Program-made: the position numbers and the translations under genes
The notes under the pieces: model-generated
What the model was told of the DNA's origin: nothing
Database searches by the model: none
Seen by the model: only the letters and a program-made list of their open reading frames with translations
Origin: Gammaproteobacteria bacterium TMED92
GTDB lineage: Bacteria > Pseudomonadota > Gammaproteobacteria > Pseudomonadales > Azotimanducaceae
Assembly: GCA_002170355.2 (NCBI GenBank)
Contig: NHET02000061.1
Location: 39,422 to 45,193, forward strand
DNA length: 5,772 nt
Direction of reading: 5' to 3'
Shown here: piece by piece, positions 1 through 5,772 of the stretch
How the letters are laid out: each line of letters begins with the position of its first letter
How positions within the stretch are numbered: position 1 is the first letter of the stretch

Positions 1-1134
1 ACTGGACGCGACAACCCGGGGCAAGGACGCTAATGCAGTGAACATGGCGAATTGAGTCGCCACCGCCATGCGCGACGTTTCGCGAGCAATAAAGGCGACC
101 GACGCTGCGGTACCCAAACCAACACCTAGATATTCGCCGGCAATCACCAACGCTAGAATGACAGGGTCCGGACCAGCGCCGGATAACCATACAAAACCGA
201 ATATGGTCACCAATTGAATGACACCGAATATCCACAACGCCTTGTTAATGCCGATCTTAACAATCACCAAGGCACCCAACAGACCGCCGATGATGGACGG
301 CCACAAAGCCGCGTTCTTGGCGATAACGCCTATCTGGTCGGTAGTAAATTGCATGTCCAGATAAAAGGGTGAGGCCAATGCCGTGGCCATGTTGTCGCCT
401 AACTTGTACAACGCCAAAAACGCCAGCATGGCGAGTGTTGGCCCCAGTGCTCGGCGCTGAAATAACTCCTTAAAAGGTATGGCGGTGGCTTCGGCCAAAC
501 TCTTGGGTGGCGGACTATATTGTTTGGGCTCTTGCACCAGTAACGCCATGACCACACCCACTCCCATAAAGGCGGCCATGATGATGAAGTTCATTTCCCA
601 ACTCACATCATTAATCAGCACCATGCCCAAGGAACCCGGCACCAACCCAGCAATGCGATAGGCCTGCACGTGGATAGAATTACCCAGCGCCAACTCGCCC
701 TCGGTTTCGAGTATTTCTCGACGGTAGGCATCAAGCACCACGTCTTGGGTGGCACTGAAGAACACCACGCCAATGGATAACACCGCGATCACCGTCAACT
801 GACTGCTGACCTGCCAAAACCCCAACGAGGCGATCAAAATAATCAGCGGGATCTGGGTGGCCAACATCCAACTGCGCCGCCGCCCAAATGCCGTTAGCGA
901 GTAGCGCTCTAACGCCGGCGCCCACATAAATTTCAGCACATAAAGATATTGAATCGCATTCAAAGCGCCAATGGTGGAGAGGCTGACGCCATCAAGACGT
1001 AGCCATACCGGCACCAACTGAATCAGCAAGTACAGTGGTAGTCCAGACGCAAAGCCAGTGGCAATGCAGATCAGCATGCGCCGGTTCAGAACCTGTTGCA
1101 GAAACGAACGCTCGTCGTTTGCGAGGTCGCTCAC
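1..1134 (-). CDS. ampG: AmpG family muropeptide MFS permease, N-terminal 378 codons (3' end beyond window)
   Basis: Inner-membrane permease of the major facilitator superfamily. The family imports anhydro-muropeptides (GlcNAc-anhydroMurNAc peptides) from periplasm to cytoplasm for cell-wall recycling, and in many species this controls AmpR/AmpC beta-lactamase induction. The frame is open from the GTG at 1134 to position 1. Seen: GFASGLPL in the first membrane helix (residues 27-34), the loop 2-3 motif ALERYSLTAFGRRRSW (about 73-89), FFSATQDVVLDAYRRE (125-140, matching E. coli SASQDIVFDAW), and a late GLGTAASVAF...ATQFAMFTAL block (339-368) also conserved in E. coli AmpG. Many hydrophobic helices are separated by short charged loops. 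E. coli AmpG is about 491 residues, so roughly a quarter is missing here. GTG is chosen because TAA lies immediately upstream in frame; the next start (ATG at 1078, residue 20) would leave an unusually short N-terminus. No clear Shine-Dalgarno is present. The gene lies six bases after yajQ, so it is probably co-transcribed and perhaps translationally coupled. Confidence 0.93.
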   Translation of the reverse strand, partial: MSDLANDERSFLQQVLNRRMLICIATGFASGLPLYLLIQLVPVWLRLDGVSLSTIGALNAIQYLYVLKFMWAPALERYSLTAFGRRRSWMLATQIPLIILIASLGFWQVSSQLTVIAVLSIGVVFFSATQDVVLDAYRREILETEGELALGNSIHVQAYRIAGLVPGSLGMVLINDVSWEMNFIIMAAFMGVGVVMALLVQEPKQYSPPPKSLAEATAIPFKELFQRRALGPTLAMLAFLALYKLGDNMATALASPFYLDMQFTTDQIGVIAKNAALWPSIIGGLLGALVIVKIGINKALWIFGVIQLVTIFGFVWLSGAGPDPVILALVIAGEYLGVGLGTAASVAFIARETSRMAVATQFAMFTALASLPRVVASS

Positions 1135-1140
1135 TTAAGG

Positions 1141-1623
1141 TCAATCGCGAAAGTTGTTGTATTGCAGCGGCATAGCGATGTCTGACTCCTTCAGTGCCGC
1201 CATAGCGGCTTGTAAGTCGTCACGCTTCTTGCCCGTTACCCGTACTTTGTCGCCGTTGATCTGGCTCTGGATTTTGAGTTTGGATTCTTTCAAGACTTTG
1301 GTAATTTCGCGCGCATTGTCTTTATCGATACCCTGGGCCAACGCAAAGGTCTGGCGTTTGAGTTTACCCGCCCCTTCTATGCTCCCAGGCGTTAGCGCAC
1401 GGCTGTCGACATTTCGTGCCGTCATCTTGTCGCGCAAAATATCTTTCAACTGGCCAAGTTGAAATTCTTCCGGCGCGCTGATCAAAATACTTTGCTCCTC
1501 TAACTCGATACTTGCGTCTACGCCACGAAAGTCAAAACGGTTGCGTAATTCGCGCACAGCTTGATCTACTGCATTACGCACTTCGTGCAAATCGACCTCG
1601 GAAACAATGTCAAAGGATGGCAT
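1141..1623 (-). CDS. yajQ: YajQ family nucleotide-binding protein (UPF0234)
   Basis: A 160-residue cytoplasmic protein, full length for the family (E. coli YajQ is about 163). It opens with the signature MPSFDIVSEVDLHEVRNAVD, followed by RNRFDFRGVDASIE, and ends with the conserved GDKVRVTGKKRDDLQAAMA and a terminal NNFRD. Family knowledge: YajQ proteins have two ferredoxin-like domains and bind nucleotides. A Xanthomonas homologue is a cyclic-di-GMP effector that works with a transcription factor, and a Pseudomonas homologue supports phage phi6 transcription. Which role applies here cannot be told from sequence. The ATG at 1623 is fixed by the family N-terminus and has GGGAG 11 bases upstream. 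It is the first gene of a yajQ-ampG unit and is divergent from the adenosyltransferase gene. In Pseudomonas aeruginosa, as I recall, yajQ and ampG are also close neighbours. Identity is secure; the biological role is not. Confidence 0.96.
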   Translation of the reverse strand: MPSFDIVSEVDLHEVRNAVDQAVRELRNRFDFRGVDASIELEEQSILISAPEEFQLGQLKDILRDKMTARNVDSRALTPGSIEGAGKLKRQTFALAQGIDKDNAREITKVLKESKLKIQSQINGDKVRVTGKKRDDLQAAMAALKESDIAMPLQYNNFRD

Positions 1624-1634
1624 GGTTTAGTTTT

Positions 1635-1639
1635 CTCCC
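1635..1639 (-). promoter_or_regulatory. Ribosome binding site of yajQ
   Basis: On the minus strand GGGAG lies 11 bases before the yajQ ATG (1623). It is a good anti-16S match with slightly long spacing, and it supports the start given by the conserved N-terminus. Confidence 0.55.
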
Positions 1640-1659
1640 GCTGGATCTCGGTGGCAATC

Positions 1660-1668
1660 GTTATACCA
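1660..1668 (-). promoter_or_regulatory. Candidate extended -10 promoter for yajQ-ampG
   Basis: The minus strand reads TGGTATAAC: TATAAC matches the sigma-70 -10 consensus at five of six bases and is preceded by TGn, the extended -10 element. No good -35 hexamer is seen at 16-18 bases upstream, which fits an extended -10 promoter. Transcription would start near 1653, giving a leader of about 30 bases before the yajQ ATG. The box overlaps the possible upstream ATG (1668) of the divergent gene. Prediction from sequence only. Confidence 0.4.
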
Positions 1669-1681
1669 TGCAGGCTTGTAT

Positions 1682-1686
1682 GGGAG
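1682..1686 (+). promoter_or_regulatory. Ribosome binding site that decides the adenosyltransferase start
   Basis: GGGAG lies 11 bases before the ATG at 1698. It overlaps an alternative in-frame ATG at 1680, which has no comparable site at normal distance; nor does the ATG at 1668. This favours 1698 as the start. Confidence 0.5.
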
Positions 1687-1697
1687 CCACATTACTC

Positions 1698-2267
1698 ATG
1701 TCCAGAATCAATCGCGTAACCACCGAGACCGGTGACCAAGGTACAACCTCATTGGCTACCGGGCGACGGGTAAGCAAAACCGCGCCGATCATAACCGCCC
1801 TGGGTAGCGTAGACGAATTGTCGAGCTTGCTCGGTGTGTTGCGCAATCAGGGCTCCCAGGCTCTGGCCACGGAGTTAGAAGCGGTGCAACAGGTGCTGTT
1901 TGATCTTGGTGCTATTCTTGCGATGGAAGGTCAGTACCAACCCCAAGGTTTGGCTGAGCGCATCGATGCCCTTAAAGCGGCCACCGAGGCCAGTAATGCC
2001 GAGCTGCCACCCTTAAAAGAATTTGTGATTCCAGGCACTAATCAAGCCAATGCCCAATGTCATCTGTGCCGGACCGTGTGCCGCCGCGCAGAAAGCAACG
2101 TCTGGGCGGTCTTAGAAACCACAGCAGATTTGGCGGACGAGGCTACGAATAGTCTGCAGCTCGCGGGGCGTTATTTGAATCGACTCAGCGACTACTTATT
2201 TGTGCAGGCGCGTAAATTGTCCGACAACCCAGACGAGCCCCAATGGCAAGGCCCCCGCTCTAGCTAA
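1698..2267 (+). CDS. Cob(I)alamin adenosyltransferase, PduO/MMAB type
   Basis: Transfers the 5'-deoxyadenosyl group of ATP to reduced cobalamin, making adenosylcobalamin in the cytoplasm (corrinoid adenosyltransferase, EC 2.5.1.17). With the ATG at 1698 the protein has 189 residues, normal for this trimeric helical-bundle family. Seen: the N-terminal ATP-binding motif TETGDQGTTSL (9-19), VSK (25-27), SVDELSSLLG (37-46), the KEFVIPG segment (107-113) whose Phe109 corresponds to the cobalamin-pocket Phe, RTVCRRAE (125-132) with the arginines essential in human MMAB, and YLNRLSDYLFVQAR (159-172). The in-frame ATGs at 1668 and 1680 would add 10 or 6 residues; 1698 has the better ribosome site, and the family usually starts just before the TGD motif. 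The open frame continues further upstream, but that part is antisense to yajQ and not family-like. No other cobalamin gene is in view. The symbol is left blank because orthologues are named variously (pduO, cobO, mmaB). Confidence 0.93.
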   Translation: MSRINRVTTETGDQGTTSLATGRRVSKTAPIITALGSVDELSSLLGVLRNQGSQALATELEAVQQVLFDLGAILAMEGQYQPQGLAERIDALKAATEASNAELPPLKEFVIPGTNQANAQCHLCRTVCRRAESNVWAVLETTADLADEATNSLQLAGRYLNRLSDYLFVQARKLSDNPDEPQWQGPRSS

Positions 2268-2270
2268 CCA

Positions 2271-3845
2271 CTATAACGCCAGGCGTCTTACATCTGCCAA
2301 CAGCCGTGTTAATAGCCGCATAAACTCTCCGCCATCTACGCCGTTAATTACCCGGTGGTCATAAGACAAAGACAACGGCAGCATTTGCCGAGGCTGAAAT
2401 TCATTGCCATCCCATACCGGTTGGGTCGCCAAGCGGCCAACACCCAGAATCGCCACTTCTGGGGCATTAACAATGGGCGTAAAGCCAGTTCCGCCAATGG
2501 CGCCAAGGCTAGAAACGGTAAAGGTGCCGCCAGCGAGATCGTCCAATGCCAACTTTTTATTGCGGGCCTTTGCTGCCAGATCACTAATGTCTTCGGACAG
2601 CTGCCAAAGTCCCTTGGTGTTTGCCTCGCGGATAACCGGAACCAAAAGCCCCTCTTCAGTATTGGTGGCGACACCTATGTTGATGTAGTCCTTAACAATT
2701 AAATGCTGCTTGTCTGGATGCAACGAGCTGTTGAACTTTGGCATCTGCGCTAATGCGTGGCAGACCGCGCGAATGATAAAGGCCAAGGGTGTCAGCTTGG
2801 TACCGCGCTGACTGGCTTCGGCCTTGAGACTTTGGCGGAATTCTTCCAGGTCCGAGATATCTGCGGAATCGTGTTGAGTGACATGGGGTACATTCAGCCA
2901 ACTGCGCTGCATGTTTACAGCAACTTGTTGCTGCATGCGGGTCATGGCAACTTCTTGCACTGACCCAAAACGCGCAAAGTCCACCGCAGGCACTGCAGGA
3001 ATCGCTGAGCCCTGTGTTGGCGCGGTGGTGATTTGCTGCTTAACGTGGGTCTTTAGGTCGTCCTTAGTAATGCGCCCACGCTGTCCGCTACCTTTGACCC
3101 GTTCCAACGACACCCCTAACTCGCGCGCCAAACGCCGGACTGCGGGACCTGCATAAACGGTACCGTTATCTGATCTTGGCGCAGCCACGACTTCAGCAAC
3201 AGGCTGCGTGGGTGCGGGCCTGGCAGGAGCCGGTTCCGCTGCAATCGGCGCAGCCGCTACAGGCTGGGGTGGCTCGGCTACCGCCGAGCTAACCTCTACT
3301 GTGGCAATCACAGCACCGGCCGCCACGCGATCACCAACGGTGACCGCCACATTGACCACGCGGCCCTCTTGCTCGGCAGGTACCTCCATGGACGCTTTGT
3401 CAGATTCTAAAACCACTAACAAACTGTCAAAGTGGATGGCGTCACCCACAGACACCACGACCTCGATGACTTCCACTTCTTCGATATCACCCAGGTCAGG
3501 CACGAGTATTTCGATATTACTTACAGCACCGGCTGTTTGAGCTGGCTCTAGCGCAGTGGCCGCTTCCACGGTTTGGTCCGCTGCTACTGCTTCAGGTGCT
3601 GCTGGCTCGTCTGGGGCATTAGTTGTCATCACTCCAATTAGCGCACCCTCTGCAACCCGGTCACCCACTTGCACGGCGAAGGATTCGATGACGCCATCGA
3701 CTTCCGCCGGCACATCCATTGATGCTTTGTCCGACTCGATCACGATTAAGGTATCGCCCGCAGACACTGAACTCCCCGGCTCGATGCATAGCTCGATCAC
3801 CTCAACTTCTTCGATGTCTCCCAGGCTAGGAATTAAAATGTCCAT
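2271..3845 (-). CDS. aceF: Pyruvate dehydrogenase E2, dihydrolipoamide acetyltransferase with two lipoyl domains
   Basis: Core subunit of the pyruvate dehydrogenase complex: its lipoyl arms collect acetyl groups from E1 and pass them to CoA. The protein has 524 residues. Domains: lipoyl 1 (about 2-74, lipoyl Lys40 in ESDKASMD), an Ala/Glu/Pro linker, lipoyl 2 (about 110-185, Lys150 in ESDKASME), a long Ala/Pro-rich hinge (186-229), the peripheral subunit-binding domain (about 230-268, AGPAVRRLARELGV...GRITKDDL), a second linker, and the acetyltransferase domain (about 295-524). Catalytic features: Ser445 in FTVSSLG, His497 in SYDHRVINGVDGG, and Asn501 where E. coli has Asp. E. coli AceF has three lipoyl domains and about 630 residues, so this is a shorter two-arm version. 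The ATG at 3845 is fixed by a TAG four codons upstream in frame; the ribosome site is weak. It lies 55 bases after aceE and probably shares its transcript. Glycine-rich IGGTGFTPIVN and the pairing with aceE identify E2p rather than the 2-oxoglutarate or branched-chain form. Confidence 0.97.
   Translation of the reverse strand: MDILIPSLGDIEEVEVIELCIEPGSSVSAGDTLIVIESDKASMDVPAEVDGVIESFAVQVGDRVAEGALIGVMTTNAPDEPAAPEAVAADQTVEAATALEPAQTAGAVSNIEILVPDLGDIEEVEVIEVVVSVGDAIHFDSLLVVLESDKASMEVPAEQEGRVVNVAVTVGDRVAAGAVIATVEVSSAVAEPPQPVAAAPIAAEPAPARPAPTQPVAEVVAAPRSDNGTVYAGPAVRRLARELGVSLERVKGSGQRGRITKDDLKTHVKQQITTAPTQGSAIPAVPAVDFARFGSVQEVAMTRMQQQVAVNMQRSWLNVPHVTQHDSADISDLEEFRQSLKAEASQRGTKLTPLAFIIRAVCHALAQMPKFNSSLHPDKQHLIVKDYINIGVATNTEEGLLVPVIREANTKGLWQLSEDISDLAAKARNKKLALDDLAGGTFTVSSLGAIGGTGFTPIVNAPEVAILGVGRLATQPVWDGNEFQPRQMLPLSLSYDHRVINGVDGGEFMRLLTRLLADVRRLAL
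3042..3158 (-). other. Peripheral subunit-binding domain of AceF
   Basis: Residues about 230-268 of the E2 protein, containing the AGPAVRRLARELGV helix and the GQRGRITKDDL turn and helix. In the family this small domain anchors E1 and/or E3 to the E2 core. It sits between the Ala/Pro hinge and the catalytic domain and appears complete. Confidence 0.85.
3291..3518 (-). other. Second lipoyl domain of AceF
   Basis: Residues about 110-185. The lipoyl-accepting lysine is residue 150 (codon 3396-3398) in the beta-turn DKA. The start LGDIEEVEVIE is identical in protein to the first lipoyl domain, while many codons differ synonymously. Confidence 0.88.
3624..3842 (-). other. First lipoyl domain of AceF
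   Basis: Residues about 2-74. The lipoyl-accepting lysine is residue 40 (codon 3726-3728) in DKA. The two lipoyl lysines are 110 residues apart, so the domain plus linker forms a repeat unit of about 330 bases. Confidence 0.88.
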
Positions 3846-3900
3846 TTTGTACTGCTACTCATTGCATCGTTGCTGTCGAAAGTAAAAACCACGCCCAAGG
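3846..3900 (-). other. aceE-aceF intergenic spacer
   Basis: 55 bases between the aceE stop and the aceF start. I see no stem-loop followed by a T-run and no strong -10 box, so read-through from aceE is the likely source of aceF mRNA. The aceF ribosome site is poor: only GAG about 12 bases before the ATG. Confidence 0.6.
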
Positions 3901-5772
3901 CTAACGCTCTCGCGGGTTGGGTTTGTTTGCTTCTATATCTAGGGATTTGTGTGCCGCTTGCACTACGTCAGCGCCAATAACGTTGGCTTGCGCCAACTGA
4001 GCCAAGGCACAAACGGCAATGTAGCGGTGATCCACTTCGAAGAAATCACGCAATTGCTGGCGAGTGTCGCTACGACCAAAACCATCCGTGCCGAGCACAT
4101 GCATAGGGGCCGAGATCGCCCCTCGCAAGGGTTCCACTGACGCCTTGATGTAATCAGAAACCGCTACCACCGGCGCGTCTTGCCAAACATCTGCGCCTTG
4201 CATGCATTCGTCCACATGAGAGCGGCGCGCTGGCTGATCTACATGCAGCATGTTCCACCTACTAACATCTTCTACATCCCGCGCCAGCTCGGTGTAACTG
4301 GTAACACTCCAAACCTGTACCGCTACCGAGTATTCATCACGCAATATCGCCGCCGCCGCCAAGGCTTCGCGCAACAGCGTACCACTGCCCAACAACCGAA
4401 TGCGCCGAGCTGATGTGCTGTTATCGCTTTCTAAGCAATACATTCCCTTAATGATGTCCTGCTCTACGCCAGCCGGCATGGCAGGCTGCTCGTAGGCTTC
4501 GTTCATAACGGTTATGTAGTAAAACATCGGCGCCTGCTCAACAAACATGTGCACGAGGCCACGCTGAATAATCACCGCCAGTTCGTAGGCATACGCTGGG
4601 TCGTAGCTCACACAATTAGGAATAGTGGCGGCAAAGCTGTGGCTGTGGCCATCTTGATGCTGCAATCCTTCTCCGTTTAGCGTAGTGCGACCAGCAGTTC
4701 CGCCTAACAAGAAACCTCTTGTCTGTAAATCACCCGCTGCCCAGGCCAGATCACCGACGCGCTGGAATCCAAACATGGAATAGTAAATATAGAACGGAAT
4801 CAAAGTGTGCAGATGGTTACTGTAGGAGGTTCCCGCCGCCATCCACGACGCAAACGCTCCCGCTTCGTTAATACCGGCCTCGATCACCTGACCGTCTTGA
4901 CTCTCGCGGTAGGCCGCTAGCGCGTCGGCGTCCTCCGGTTGGTAAAGCTGGCCCACCGACGAATAGATCCCCAACTGCCGAAACATGCCTTCCATGCCAA
5001 AGGTGCGCGCTTCGTCCGGCACGATAGGCACAATCCGCGAACCAATGTTCTTGTCTCTCACCAAGGTCGCTAAAATCCGCACGAACGCCATGGTGGTGCT
5101 AATTTTGCGTTCACCGCTGCCTTTTAGTTGCGCATCAAACGCAGACAACTTCGGCATTTTCAACGTTTGCTTGTCGACTAAGCGCCGCGGCATGGAACCA
5201 CCCAGGGCCGCGCGCCGTTCGCGCATATAAACCATTTCTGCGCTGTCTTGCGACGGCCGAAAATAGGGAATGTCTTTTAGCTGCTCATCGCTCAGCGGCA
5301 CGTCAAACCGATCACGAAATTGCTTTAGCTCTTCTAGATTTAGTTTCTTTACCTGATGAGTGGTGTTTTCAGATTCCCCCGCGTCACCCATGCCGTAGCC
5401 TTTTACAGTTTTCGCTAGAATGACCGTGGGTTGACCCTCGTGTTCTACCGCAGCGCGATAAGCTGCGTAAATTTTATACGGGTCGTGACCGCCGCGATTT
5501 AATTTAGCAATGTCTTCGTCCGTCATATCGCCGACCAATTCAAGCGACTGCGGGTGCCGCCCGAAAAGATGCTCGCGTACGTAGGCGCCGCCCTTAGCCT
5601 TAAAGTTTTGGAACTCGCCATCTACGGTTTCGTTCATGACTTCTTGCAATACACCGTCTACGTCACGCGCCAGCAGCGGATCCCAAAGGCGCCCCCAGAT
5701 CACTTTAATGACGTTCCAACCCGCGCCGCGAAAGTAGCCCTCTAGTTCTTGAATGATTTTGCCGTTGCCGCG
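3901..5772 (-). CDS. aceE: Pyruvate dehydrogenase E1, homodimeric type, C-terminal 623 residues (5' end beyond window)
   Basis: Thiamine-diphosphate enzyme that decarboxylates pyruvate and reductively acetylates the lipoyl arms of E2. The frame is open to the right edge. The first visible codons read RGNGKIIQELEG, which corresponds to the segment just after the ThDP-binding motif of E. coli AceE. About 268 N-terminal residues, with the GDG...N motif, are therefore outside. The GTG at 5703 is an internal valine in the conserved IKVIWG, not the start. Seen: NETVDG, GAYVREHLFG, NRGGHDPYKIYAA, KGYGMGDAGE, the loop histidine in HQVKKLN (visible residue 139, equivalent to E. coli His407), DEARTFGMEG, GINEAGA with visible residue 303 equivalent to the cofactor-activating Glu571, FYIYYSMFGFQRVGDL, GGTAGRTTLNGEGLQHQDGH, and LGTDGFGRSD near the C-terminus. 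His139 and Glu303 keep the E. coli spacing exactly, so no net indel lies between them. Identity by resemblance to E. coli AceE is very clear. The promoter is outside the window. Confidence 0.98.
   Translation of the reverse strand, partial: RGNGKIIQELEGYFRGAGWNVIKVIWGRLWDPLLARDVDGVLQEVMNETVDGEFQNFKAKGGAYVREHLFGRHPQSLELVGDMTDEDIAKLNRGGHDPYKIYAAYRAAVEHEGQPTVILAKTVKGYGMGDAGESENTTHQVKKLNLEELKQFRDRFDVPLSDEQLKDIPYFRPSQDSAEMVYMRERRAALGGSMPRRLVDKQTLKMPKLSAFDAQLKGSGERKISTTMAFVRILATLVRDKNIGSRIVPIVPDEARTFGMEGMFRQLGIYSSVGQLYQPEDADALAAYRESQDGQVIEAGINEAGAFASWMAAGTSYSNHLHTLIPFYIYYSMFGFQRVGDLAWAAGDLQTRGFLLGGTAGRTTLNGEGLQHQDGHSHSFAATIPNCVSYDPAYAYELAVIIQRGLVHMFVEQAPMFYYITVMNEAYEQPAMPAGVEQDIIKGMYCLESDNSTSARRIRLLGSGTLLREALAAAAILRDEYSVAVQVWSVTSYTELARDVEDVSRWNMLHVDQPARRSHVDECMQGADVWQDAPVVAVSDYIKASVEPLRGAISAPMHVLGTDGFGRSDTRQQLRDFFEVDHRYIAVCALAQLAQANVIGADVVQAAHKSLDIEANKPNPRER

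Noticed and set aside
731..925. Minus-strand 64-codon open frame and a plus-strand frame at 479-661 within the left region
   Set aside because: Both overlap the intact ampG frame in other phases and show no independent coding signs.
1154..1462. Plus-strand 102-codon open frame opposite yajQ
   Set aside because: It lies entirely within a well-recognised yajQ on the other strand and the product resembles nothing known to me.
1512..1697. N-terminal extension of the adenosyltransferase to an ATG at 1512
   Set aside because: The extra 62 residues are antisense to yajQ, are not family-like, and would precede the conserved TGD motif far beyond the normal position.
3208..3885. Two plus-strand open frames (3208-3540 and 3556-3885) rich in Ser, Thr and Ala opposite the lipoyl domains
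   Set aside because: They are antisense to the Ala/Pro/Glu-rich aceF coding region, whose base composition suppresses stops. They have no family resemblance and no ribosome site that I could see.
3846..3900. Possible terminator or second promoter between aceE and aceF
   Set aside because: No inverted repeat followed by a T-run and no convincing -35/-10 pair could be found by eye.
5701..5703. GTG as the start of aceE
   Set aside because: Upstream codons to the window edge continue the conserved AceE sequence (RGNGKIIQELEG...GAGWNVIK), so this codon is an internal valine.
1..5772. A previously undescribed system, mobile element, CRISPR array or defence island
   Set aside because: About 97 percent of the window is covered by five intact, well-known gene families; no repeats, integrase, transposase or unusual cluster is present.

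Overview
This window is ordinary chromosomal housekeeping DNA from a gammaproteobacterium. The evidence is the pairing of a homodimeric-type pyruvate dehydrogenase E1 (AceE) with an AceF that carries tandem lipoyl domains. The E2 catalytic motif has His-Arg-Val-Ile-Asn, as I recall from the Azotobacter/Pseudomonas E2p, instead of the E. coli Asp. YajQ and AmpG are also typical gammaproteobacterial forms. A marine, non-enteric lineage near the Pseudomonas/Cellvibrio branch is plausible, but that is a guess from protein resemblance only.

Layout, left to right. Positions 1-1134 (minus) hold the first 378 codons of ampG, the muropeptide permease, which runs off the left edge. It starts with GTG six bases after the stop of yajQ (1141-1623, minus), so the two are almost certainly co-transcribed. 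A short divergent control region (1624-1697) separates yajQ from a plus-strand PduO/MMAB-type cob(I)alamin adenosyltransferase (1698-2267). That gene converges on aceF (2271-3845, minus) with only 3 bases between the stop codons. aceF follows aceE (3901-5772, minus, 5' end beyond the right edge) after a 55-base gap.

Functionally there are three units. aceE-aceF encode E1 and E2 of pyruvate dehydrogenase, which convert pyruvate to acetyl-CoA; the E3 gene (lpd) does not follow aceF here. The adenosyltransferase makes adenosylcobalamin for enzymes encoded elsewhere. yajQ-ampG combine a small nucleotide-binding protein with the inner-membrane importer of peptidoglycan recycling. All five reading frames look intact across the window. 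I saw no RNA gene, mobile element, CRISPR array or convincing terminator. I found no evidence of a new biological system; the findings below are modest points of gene organisation and residue variation.
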